This document shows, piece after piece, positions 7,930-13,420 of a stretch of DNA of 13,501 nt. A program made the position numbers and the translations under genes. Position 1 is the stretch's first letter, and each line of letters opens with the position of its first letter. The stretch is from Sphingobium sp. (lineage in GTDB: Bacteria > Pseudomonadota > Alphaproteobacteria > Sphingomonadales > Sphingomonadaceae), in the NCBI RefSeq assembly GCF_003248505.1, contig NZ_QFOA01000085.1, positions 1 to 13,501 of the forward strand, in the 5' to 3' direction. The notes under the pieces are model-generated. The model searched no databases. It had not been told where the DNA came from and worked only from the letters and a program-made list of their open reading frames with translations.

Positions 7930-8319
7930 TCAGCGGCTGCGGGGCTTCTGCGGCTGGCCGGGCTTGGGCGCGGGCTTGACGCCCGCTGGCGGCGCAGCGC
8001 TGCCGCCGGGACGCAGCCCGCACACGCCTGCCATCACCGTCAGCACCTTGTTGGGGTCCTTCGGATCGAGCTTGTTGCCTGCAAGCACCTTGGCGGTCGA
8101 ATCGCTCACCTTGCCGAAGGGATTCTCATAAAGGCAGACGAACAGGACATTCTTGATCGGTTCGTCCACCTCCTTCGATTGCAGCGCGCTCATCAGCACC
8201 TTGAGGTGGAAAGCGGCCGTTTCCAGCTGCGCCTTGGTCGGCGCGGCAGGGGCGGTGGCGGCGATGGCTGGGCTTGCCACGAAGGCCGCCGCCATCATGA
8301 GTGCGCTGCGGATCGACAT
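7930..8319 (-). CDS. Small secreted protein of unknown function, coupled to efp
   Basis: I do not recognise the family. The 129-residue product starts with a typical signal peptide (MSIRSALMMAAAFVASPAIA), likely cut near residue 20 after AIA, so it should be periplasmic. The mature core at about 28-103 is probably mostly helical and has just two cysteines, C62 and C100, which could form a disulfide. After about residue 104 comes a low-complexity basic tail rich in Gly, Pro, Ala and Lys, ending PQKPRSR. The ATG overlaps the efp stop by one base (TGATG), so translation is probably coupled to efp. The signal peptide, coupling and clean frame argue that it is real. The overlapping plus-strand frames look like shadows. 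Confidence 0.8.
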   Translation of the reverse strand: MSIRSALMMAAAFVASPAIAATAPAAPTKAQLETAAFHLKVLMSALQSKEVDEPIKNVLFVCLYENPFGKVSDSTAKVLAGNKLDPKDPNKVLTVMAGVCGLRPGGSAAPPAGVKPAPKPGQPQKPRSR

Positions 8320-8882
8320 CAGTCTGCTCGCTTTACATATTCGCGTTCATAAACGTCGACGACGATACGCGTTCCCGTGACGATATGGGGCGGCACCATG
8401 ACGCGCACGCCATTGTCGAGGATCGCGGGCTTGTAGCTGGCGGAAGCGGTCTGCCCCTTCACCACGGCGTCGGCCTCCACCACGGTCGCTTCGACCGTTT
8501 CGGGCAACTGCACGCTGATCGGGCGTTCCTCATACATTTCGAGCATGACCATCATGCCGTCCTGGAGGAAGGCGGACGCTTCGCCGACCAGATCCTGCGG
8601 CAGGTTGATCTGCTCGTAGGTTTCGGTGTCCATGAATACCAGCATGTCGCCTTCGGCGTAGAGATACTGGAAGTCCTTCGTATCGAGGCGGATGCGCTCA
8701 ACCGTTTCTGCAGAGCGGAAACGGACGTTGTTCTTGCGCCCGTCGATCAGGTTCTTGAGTTCCACCTGCATATAGGCGCCACCCTTGCCGGGCTGGGTAT
8801 GCTGAATTTTAACGGCGCGCCACAGGCTGCCTTCATACTCGATGTTGTTGCCGGGACGGATGTCCACGCCGCTGATCTTCAT
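8319..8882 (-). CDS. efp: Translation elongation factor P
   Basis: Binds the ribosome between the P and E sites and relieves stalling at consecutive prolines. The 187-residue product is of normal length with three beta-barrel domains: KOW-like N-terminal at 1-64, OB at about 66-125 and the C-terminal OB at about 130-185. The tip loop HTQPGKGGAY places K33 where E. coli K34 is beta-lysylated. Whether this organism has the modifying enzymes cannot be told here. The signature near the end (KPAILDNGVRVMVPPHIVTG) is typical. The ATG at 8882 gives the canonical MKISGVDIRPGN start; a longer frame to 8972 reads through the leader and was rejected. AGG lies 8 nt upstream. The stop overlaps the start of the small secreted protein gene. 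Confidence 0.97.
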   Translation of the reverse strand: MKISGVDIRPGNNIEYEGSLWRAVKIQHTQPGKGGAYMQVELKNLIDGRKNNVRFRSAETVERIRLDTKDFQYLYAEGDMLVFMDTETYEQINLPQDLVGEASAFLQDGMMVMLEMYEERPISVQLPETVEATVVEADAVVKGQTASASYKPAILDNGVRVMVPPHIVTGTRIVVDVYEREYVKRAD

Positions 8883-8912
8883 GGGAAGAGCCTGCCTATA
8901 TGTCTGAATGTG

Positions 8913-8940
8913 GAAAAGAGCCGGCCTCGTGGAGGCTGGC
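8913..8940 (-). terminator. Hairpin with short U-run between the M23 peptidase gene and efp
   Basis: On the minus strand GCCAGCCTC and GAGGCCGGC form a nine-position stem with one A-C mismatch and a CAC loop, followed by TCTTTTC. It lies 44 nt after the M23 peptidase stop and fits an intrinsic terminator for the envelope operon. Because it ends only 30 nt before the efp ATG, it could instead be part of the efp leader. Confidence 0.5.
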
Positions 8941-8943
8941 GGG

Positions 8944-8972
8944 CGTTTACAGCGACACGGACAGAAGGGCAA
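8944..8972 (-). promoter_or_regulatory. Candidate efp promoter
   Basis: TTGCCC and TAAACG with a 17-nt spacer on the minus strand, upstream of efp. The expected start site would be near 8937, at the edge of the hairpin above, which would shorten that stem in efp transcripts. The match to consensus is weak, and no better pair was seen closer to efp. Confidence 0.25.
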
Positions 8973-8984
8973 GGGGGAGCGGGT

Positions 8985-9548
8985 TCAGCGTCCCTTTGTC
9001 AGCAACGGATAGGGGTTGACCGCCCTCCCCCCATACCATGGATCGCCAGGGCTCATGACATGCACGGCGAAATGCAGGTGCGGCGCGGCGGGATCGGCAT
9101 TGCCGGTGCTACCCACGGTGCCGATGCGATCGCCGCGCCGCAGCGCTTGTCCCTCTTGAAGTTCAGGCGCGTAGGCGCGCAAATGAGCATAATAATATGA
9201 AAGGCGTCCATCGGGCGACCGCTGATAGAGAGTACGGCCTCCCGCCTTGCTCCAGAATATCTTTTCGATACGTCCGTTCGACGCTGCGAGCACGGGCGTC
9301 CCCTGCGGCGCTGGGATATCGATGGCATTATGGCTACGCGCACCGGCGGCACGCGATTGGGTAAAGCTGTCCGTCAACGAAGAGGGTGCTACGCCCTCCA
9401 CCGGCACGATCAGATGGACGGTCGGTGCCGGTTCGGCATGCTCGCCCCCGGTCGGTGCGTCAGCAGGCACGAACCGGACGCAAAAGCGCAGAAAGGCGGC
9501 GCAAAGCAGCAGAGCCAGAGCAGCGCTGCCCCACCGCCGCCACCTCAT
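8985..9548 (-). CDS. M23 family (LytM/lysostaphin-type) metallopeptidase, membrane-anchored or secreted
   Basis: Likely cleaves peptide bonds in peptidoglycan in the periplasm. The 187-residue product begins with a short basic stretch (MRWRRW) and a hydrophobic segment at about 7-26, a signal anchor or signal peptide. The M23 domain covers about 60-180. Zinc ligands are H73 and D77 (HNAID) and H159 of the HLH pair, with H157 as general base and H122 (YYAHL) also conserved. All active residues are present, so it is not a degenerate activator type. The ATG overlaps the transpeptidase stop in ATGA and has no good ribosome site of its own, so translation is probably coupled. Alternative frames extending to 9707 overlap the upstream gene and were rejected. 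The exact bond cut is not known. Confidence 0.9.
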   Translation of the reverse strand: MRWRRWGSAALALLLCAAFLRFCVRFVPADAPTGGEHAEPAPTVHLIVPVEGVAPSSLTDSFTQSRAAGARSHNAIDIPAPQGTPVLAASNGRIEKIFWSKAGGRTLYQRSPDGRLSYYYAHLRAYAPELQEGQALRRGDRIGTVGSTGNADPAAPHLHFAVHVMSPGDPWYGGRAVNPYPLLTKGR

Positions 9549-10642
9549 GCCTGGAATTTGGCCTTGATGCCCGCCTTCACCATCTGGGCGAGGCGCGCGG
9601 CATCCCAGTTCGTCAGGCGGATGCACCCATGGCTTTCGGTCCGACCGATCAATTGCGGTTCCGGGGTTCCATGGATGCCGTAATGATCCTTGGAAAGGTC
9701 GATCCATACCACGCCCACGGGACCGTTGGGTCCTGGCTTCAGCACCGCTTTCTCATCCTTCGACGACGCGTCCCAGAACAGGTCGGGATTATAGTGAAAG
9801 TCCGGATTGCGGCTGACGCCCTTGATCGTCCATTCGCCCAACGGCAGGGGATCATGCTCCGATCCGGTCGTCACCGGGAACTGTGCAATGACCTTGTTGT
9901 CCGCGTCGTAGACCCTGAGCAGCCCTTCGGATTTATCGACGACCAGATGGTCGGCCTGCGGCTGATCCTTTGCAACGCCAAGGCTCGCCAGCGTTTCTCC
10001 CCAACCGCGTTCGTCGCCTTCGATCTGAGCGATGGGCTGGCTGGCGACTGCGGGCACGCGGATTATCGCGCCTGCACCAGCCTTCGTTCCGGGCGGATTG
10101 AGCGCCACAAGCGTTTCCGGGGTCGTGTGGAACCGCTCGGCCAGCTTTTCGAGCAGATTGCGGTATGTGGCCGCTGGCAGCTTGGCTTGTTCGTTAAGTC
10201 TCTTGGGCACATCGAAGAAAGGACCGCGGGCGAAGCCCTCTGGAATGCGGACAAGCCATGTAGTGGGATTGTCGGACCCGCTCAGCAAAGCCTGCGCCGT
10301 CTTATCATCATATTCCCCGCTTGCAGGCAGACCGTTCGCCGCTTGAAAACCGCTGAGCGCAGCCTTGAAGCTCATCCCGTCCTTTCCATCGATCACGCCC
10401 GGCGAAAAGCCACGCCGGTCGAGCGCGACCTGCGCCTGAAGAATGGGATTGGGAACGGGAGCCTTCGCAGTGTCCTCATCGACGATCTTGAAATCGTAAT
10501 CGGCGCTGGTGCGTGCGCCGGTTTCCGCAGCTGTGGCTGCCCCCGAATTCGAAGATTGCAGCTCGGTGCTATTGTTCGCTTCGGTCACCGACACGTTGCA
10601 GGCCCCGCACAGCAGAGCGGCAAGCACGATCGTCGTTTTCAA
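9545..10642 (-). CDS. L,D-transpeptidase (YkuD family) with peptidoglycan-binding and LysM-like regions
   Basis: Periplasmic enzyme expected to form 3-3 cross-links or anchor proteins on peptidoglycan. Numbered from the TTG at 10642 (365 residues): signal sequence 1-15; a Ser/Asn/Ala-rich linker; a peptidoglycan-binding-type repeat at about 68-120 (LQAQVALDRRGFSPGVIDG start); a LysM-like stretch at about 160-198; and the YkuD domain at about 230-360. The catalytic motif is H324 (HYGIHG) and SHGCIR with H338 and C340. Start choice: the TTG has GGGAG 8 nt upstream and gives MKTTIVLAALL, a normal signal peptide. An ATG at 10657 lacks a ribosome site. C15 could be a lipid-anchor cysteine, but C12 at position -3 departs from the usual lipobox. 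It is the first gene of a coupled pair with the M23 peptidase and divergent from the PLP enzyme gene. Confidence 0.92.
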   Translation of the reverse strand: MKTTIVLAALLCGACNVSVTEANNSTELQSSNSGAATAAETGARTSADYDFKIVDEDTAKAPVPNPILQAQVALDRRGFSPGVIDGKDGMSFKAALSGFQAANGLPASGEYDDKTAQALLSGSDNPTTWLVRIPEGFARGPFFDVPKRLNEQAKLPAATYRNLLEKLAERFHTTPETLVALNPPGTKAGAGAIIRVPAVASQPIAQIEGDERGWGETLASLGVAKDQPQADHLVVDKSEGLLRVYDADNKVIAQFPVTTGSEHDPLPLGEWTIKGVSRNPDFHYNPDLFWDASSKDEKAVLKPGPNGPVGVVWIDLSKDHYGIHGTPEPQLIGRTESHGCIRLTNWDAARLAQMVKAGIKAKFQA

Positions 10643-10663
10643 GGCATCTTCTCCCATTCGGTC

Positions 10664-10679
10664 GATGCGCAAACGCATC
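10664..10679. promoter_or_regulatory. Perfect inverted repeat upstream of the L,D-transpeptidase gene, operator candidate
   Basis: GATGCG, a CAAA spacer, and CGCATC form a perfect 6-nt dyad 21 nt before the transpeptidase start, inside the 142-nt divergent gap shared with the PLP enzyme gene. It could be a regulator binding site or a hairpin in the transpeptidase leader. I saw no convincing promoter pair on either strand of this gap. Confidence 0.3.
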
Positions 10680-10784
10680 AATCCGGCAAAAGCTGCCTCG
10701 GCCCCGACCATGGGGTGGATTTGCGCCGCTTCATCGTTGAGCAAATTGCGGCTGACCGCCGCGCCTCTTGCAGGGGATACGCAG

Positions 10785-12062
10785 ATGCTCGATCGCCGAT
10801 CCTTCATGGGCAGCGCCGCTGCCGCCTCGCTAGCCGCTCCGTCGGGCGCGCAAGCGCTCGCCGCCGTACCGCTCCCCGCCCCCACTCTGCTCGACACGAA
10901 GCCGGAGGCCTATTGGGCGGCAGTACGCAAGCAGTTCCTGATCCCCAGCGACGTCATTGACCTCAATGTCGGCACCGTCGGCTCTTCCCCGCGCCCCGTA
11001 CTTAAAGCGATTTTCGACGGGTTCGAGACAACCGAGCAGATGACGCAGTCCGGGTCGGAAGATTATCCGATCTGGGGCTATGGGGCTTGGGATGAGTATC
11101 GCAAGCCCTTCGCTCAATTCGTCGGAGCTCAGGTCGAACAGATGGCGATCCTGCGCAATTGCACCGAAGCCAACAGCTATGTCGCCAACGGTTTCGACAT
11201 GAAGCCGGGCGACGAGGTGCTGATCAGCGACGAGGAACACGGATCGGGCGAAATGCCCTGGATGCTTCGCCAGCGCCGTTATGGGATCGTGGTGAAAAAG
11301 TTTGCCATGCCAAAACCGCCGAAAGACGCAGCGGACATTCTCAACCGGATCGACGATGCGATCACCCCGCGCACGCGCATCATTTTCGTCAGTCATATCA
11401 GCACCGCCACCGGCGTCATTCTTCCCGCCAAGGAGATTGCCGCCCTCGCGCGATCCAAAGGCATTGTTTCGGCGTTCGACGGTGCTCATGCGCCCGGTAT
11501 GATTGACCTCGATCTCAAGGATCTGGGATGCGATCTTTATACCGGGTCGATGCACAAATGGCTGTTCGCAACCAAGGGCACGGGCTTCCTATACCTGCGC
11601 GACAAAGGCGTCATGAACCGCGTGTGGAGCACAGTCGTCACCGGCGGATATGACGATCCTGCGCGGATGGCCGACCGGTTCATGCAGATCGGATCGTCAT
11701 GCATTCCCACACTCATGGGCCTGAACGCCGCTGTCGATTTCGCAAACGGAGTCGGGATCGCTCGGATCGAAGCACGCAATCGCGCGCTTGCGGACTACAT
11801 GCACGCAGAAATGATGAAGCGCGGAGCGGAAAGCTGGACATCCCCCGATCCGGCCCTGCGCGGTGGGATCGCAACGGTGAACGTGCCGCCAGTGCAGCGG
11901 ATGGAGTTGCAGGAATGGCTGTGGACCCGTCACAAGGTGCGAATTCGCGGCGGCAATCCCAGCAAATTGCGCCTGTCCACCCCCTATTTCCTGAGCAAGG
12001 CCGACATCGACCGTTTCCTCGACCTGTTCGACCAGTTCCGCAGGATGAAGGGCATCGCCTGA
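10785..12062 (+). CDS. Tat-exported class V aminotransferase-fold PLP enzyme (isopenicillin-N-epimerase-like)
   Basis: Fold type I PLP enzyme. The nearest groups I can name are CefD-like epimerases and related class V enzymes; the substrate is not known. The 425-residue product starts with a twin-arginine signal: DRRSFM at 3-8, an Ala-rich hydrophobic stretch, and a likely cut after ALA near residue 26. It should therefore be folded with its cofactor in the cytoplasm and exported to the periplasm. D232 and H235 in FDGAHAPGM would hold the PLP ring. K258 in GSMHKWLFATKGTGFLY is the Schiff-base lysine. R396 in LRLSTPYF matches the substrate-carboxylate arginine. All key residues are present, so it looks active. 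The ATG at 10785 has AGGGG 8 nt upstream; the longer frame from 10509 overlaps the transpeptidase gene. It is divergent from that gene and stands alone, ending 122 nt before purC. Confidence 0.9.
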   Translation: MLDRRSFMGSAAAASLAAPSGAQALAAVPLPAPTLLDTKPEAYWAAVRKQFLIPSDVIDLNVGTVGSSPRPVLKAIFDGFETTEQMTQSGSEDYPIWGYGAWDEYRKPFAQFVGAQVEQMAILRNCTEANSYVANGFDMKPGDEVLISDEEHGSGEMPWMLRQRRYGIVVKKFAMPKPPKDAADILNRIDDAITPRTRIIFVSHISTATGVILPAKEIAALARSKGIVSAFDGAHAPGMIDLDLKDLGCDLYTGSMHKWLFATKGTGFLYLRDKGVMNRVWSTVVTGGYDDPARMADRFMQIGSSCIPTLMGLNAAVDFANGVGIARIEARNRALADYMHAEMMKRGAESWTSPDPALRGGIATVNVPPVQRMELQEWLWTRHKVRIRGGNPSKLRLSTPYFLSKADIDRFLDLFDQFRRMKGIA

Positions 12063-12070
12063 CGGCTTCG

Positions 12071-12099
12071 TTGCACCAATTACAACTTTGTTCTATGGG
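12071..12099 (+). promoter_or_regulatory. Candidate purC promoter
   Basis: TTGCAC and TATGGG with a 17-nt spacer, starting 8 nt after the PLP enzyme stop codon. A perfect TTGACA also occurs at 12105-12110, but no good -10 follows at 16-18 nt. If the first pair is used, the transcript would begin around 12106 and include the whole hairpin at 12111-12162. Confidence 0.35.
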
Positions 12100-12110
12100 C
12101 CGCGTTGACA

Positions 12111-12162
12111 GCCCCGGCATCCGCTGATCCTTCCGATTCGCGTTGCCGGGGCGCATTTTTTT
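12111..12162 (+). terminator. Hairpin with T7 run between the PLP enzyme gene and purC; terminator or attenuator
   Basis: GCCCCGGCA (12111-12119) pairs perfectly with TGCCGGGGC (12144-12152) across a 24-nt loop that can partly pair inside itself. After GCA come seven T (12156-12162). It could end transcripts of the PLP enzyme gene. It lies only 22 nt before the purC ATG, so any purC promoter upstream of it would have to pass this signal. Confidence 0.6.
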
Positions 12163-12184
12163 GACGAAACAGACAGGAACGCCC

Positions 12185-12967
12185 ATGGCCCGTCGCCGCC
12201 AGATATACGAAGGCAAGGCAAAGATTCTTTACGAAGGCCCCGAGCCCGGCACGATCATCCAATATTTCAAGGATGACGCCACGGCCTTCAATGCGCAGAA
12301 GAAGGGCACGATTTCGGGCAAGGGCGTGCTCAACAACCGGATTTCGGAGCATATCTTCACGCTGCTCGGCCAGATCGGCGTCCCCACCCACTTCATCCGT
12401 CGCCTCAACATGCGCGAGCAGCTGGTGAGACAAGTGGAGATCGTTCCGATCGAGGTCGTGGTGCGCAACGTGGCAGCCGGATCGCTCAGCAAGAAGCTGG
12501 GGATCGAAGAGGGGACGCAGCTTCCCCGTACGCTGATCGAATATTGCTACAAGGACGACGCGCTGGGCGATCCGCTGGTGTCCGAAGAGCATATCGCCTG
12601 TTTCGGCTGGGCCACGCAGGAAGAGATGCACGACATCGCGGACATGGCGATCCGCATCAACGATTTCATGTGCGGGCTGTTTGCAGGTATCGGCATCCGG
12701 CTGATCGACTTCAAGCTGGAATTCGGTCGGCTGTGGGACGGCGACTACAGCCGCATCATCCTGGCGGACGAAATCAGCCCCGACGGATGCCGTCTGTGGG
12801 ACATGACCACCGGCGAAAAGCTGGACAAGGACCGCTTCCGCCGCGACCTGGGCGGTGAGGTCGAAGCCTATCAGGAAGTCGCGCGCCGACTGGGATTGCT
12901 GCCCGAGGGGCTCGACACCACGGTGCTCGACCTCGACACTCATCGCAAGAAGCGCGAGAAGGAATGA
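12185..12967 (+). CDS. purC: Phosphoribosylaminoimidazole-succinocarboxamide synthase (SAICAR synthetase)
   Basis: ATP-dependent ligase that joins CAIR and aspartate to form SAICAR in de novo purine synthesis, in the cytoplasm. The 260-residue product is of normal length for the single-domain bacterial enzyme. The N-terminal ATP-binding region has YEGKAKILYE (8-17). The first family signature region is at 84-100 (VEIVPIEVVVRNVAAGS), and the second is LIDFKLEFG (173-181). The last residues are highly basic and acidic (THRKKREKE). Start: the ATG at 12185 with AGGAA 5 nt upstream gives MARRRQIYEGK; a TTG 14 codons upstream lies in the hairpin and was rejected. A strong terminator follows immediately after the stop. 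It is the first purine gene here, with purS and purQ next. Confidence 0.97.
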   Translation: MARRRQIYEGKAKILYEGPEPGTIIQYFKDDATAFNAQKKGTISGKGVLNNRISEHIFTLLGQIGVPTHFIRRLNMREQLVRQVEIVPIEVVVRNVAAGSLSKKLGIEEGTQLPRTLIEYCYKDDALGDPLVSEEHIACFGWATQEEMHDIADMAIRINDFMCGLFAGIGIRLIDFKLEFGRLWDGDYSRIILADEISPDGCRLWDMTTGEKLDKDRFRRDLGGEVEAYQEVARRLGLLPEGLDTTVLDLDTHRKKREKE

Positions 12968-12970
12968 ACG

Positions 12971-12998
12971 AAGGGCCGGCCGCAGCGCCGGCCTTTTT
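12971..12998 (+). terminator. Intrinsic terminator after purC
   Basis: GGCCGGC (12974-12980) and GCCGGCC (12987-12993) form a perfect seven-pair stem around a CGCAGC loop, extended by G-U and two A-T pairs with the flanking AAG, followed by five T. It begins 4 nt after the purC stop codon, so purS probably has its own promoter. Confidence 0.88.
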
Positions 12999-13088
12999 GT
13001 TATGGGACAATGAGCGCATCTTCTCTCGCATGCTGCGTCATGCGCGCTTGCCGGGCGATGGAAAGGGTGGGCGGCAGGTCATAATGGC

Positions 13089-13116
13089 TTGCCTCCGCAA
13101 CGCCACGCGCCTAGGG
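13089..13116 (+). promoter_or_regulatory. Candidate purS promoter
   Basis: TTGCCT and CTAGGG, 16 nt apart, in the 185-nt gap between the purC terminator and purS. The gap otherwise holds no supported gene. The match to consensus is weak; the main argument is that a promoter is needed after the terminator. Confidence 0.25.
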
Positions 13117-13136
13117 GGTGCCGCAATCCCGATCCG

Positions 13137-13153
13137 CCGCGCGCCGCGCGCGG
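13137..13153 (+). repeat. All-GC inverted repeat in the purS leader
   Basis: CCGCGCG, a CCG spacer and CGCGCGG form a perfect seven-pair G+C-only stem ending 30 nt before the purS ATG and 14 nt before its TTAGGAG ribosome site. There is no T-run after it. Such a stem could be a leader element or simply a product of GC-rich composition. Confidence 0.35.
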
Positions 13154-13183
13154 TTCATGCCTACTGTTAGGAGCTTGCGTCCC

Positions 13184-13417
13184 ATGAAAGCCCGCATCTT
13201 CGTGACCCTCAAGGGCGGCGTCCTGGACCCGCAGGGGAAGGCGATCCATCATGCGCTGGAAGGGCTTGGCTTCGAGGGTGTCAACGATGTGCGCGCGGGC
13301 AAGCTGATTGAGCTCGACCTCGCCGATGGCACCAGCGACGAGGATATCGACGCCATGTGCCGAAAGCTGCTGGCCAACACGGTGATCGAAAATTACCGCA
13401 TCGAAAAGGGCGCCTGA
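13184..13417 (+). CDS. purS: Phosphoribosylformylglycinamidine synthase subunit PurS
   Basis: Small structural subunit of the three-part FGAM synthase (PurS, PurQ, PurL), which converts FGAR to FGAM with ammonia from glutamine in de novo purine synthesis. The product has 77 residues, typical of PurS. It begins MKARIFVTLKGGVLDPQGKA, the family start in which the LDPQG turn leads into the first helix, and continues with GFEGVNDVRAGKLIELDL and ends ANTVIENYRIEKGA. The ATG at 13184 has AGGAG 10 nt upstream. A longer frame begins upstream at 13118 but adds an Arg-rich stretch read through the GC hairpin, so it was rejected. purQ starts 3 nt after the stop. Confidence 0.95.
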   Translation: MKARIFVTLKGGVLDPQGKAIHHALEGLGFEGVNDVRAGKLIELDLADGTSDEDIDAMCRKLLANTVIENYRIEKGA

Positions 13418-13420
13418 GCG

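Noticed and set aside
7093..9200. Plus-strand open frames of 419 and 299 codons opposite suhB, the small protein gene and efp
   Set aside because: No family resemblance; the minus-strand frames carry intact catalytic motifs and family signatures.
10509..10784. Upstream extension of the PLP enzyme (92 residues)
   Set aside because: Overlaps the start of the divergent transpeptidase gene and would bury the twin-arginine signal.
9386..10960. Plus-strand open frame of 524 codons opposite the transpeptidase and running into the PLP enzyme gene
   Set aside because: Out of frame with the PLP enzyme and opposite an intact YkuD active site; composition shadow.
12105..12110. Perfect TTGACA as the purC -35 box
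   Set aside because: No acceptable -10 at 16-18 nt; the following bases form the hairpin. Kept only as an alternative in the promoter entry.
12964..13170. 68-codon frame between purC and purS
   Set aside because: It spans the purC terminator and the GC hairpin, has no ribosome site and resembles nothing known.
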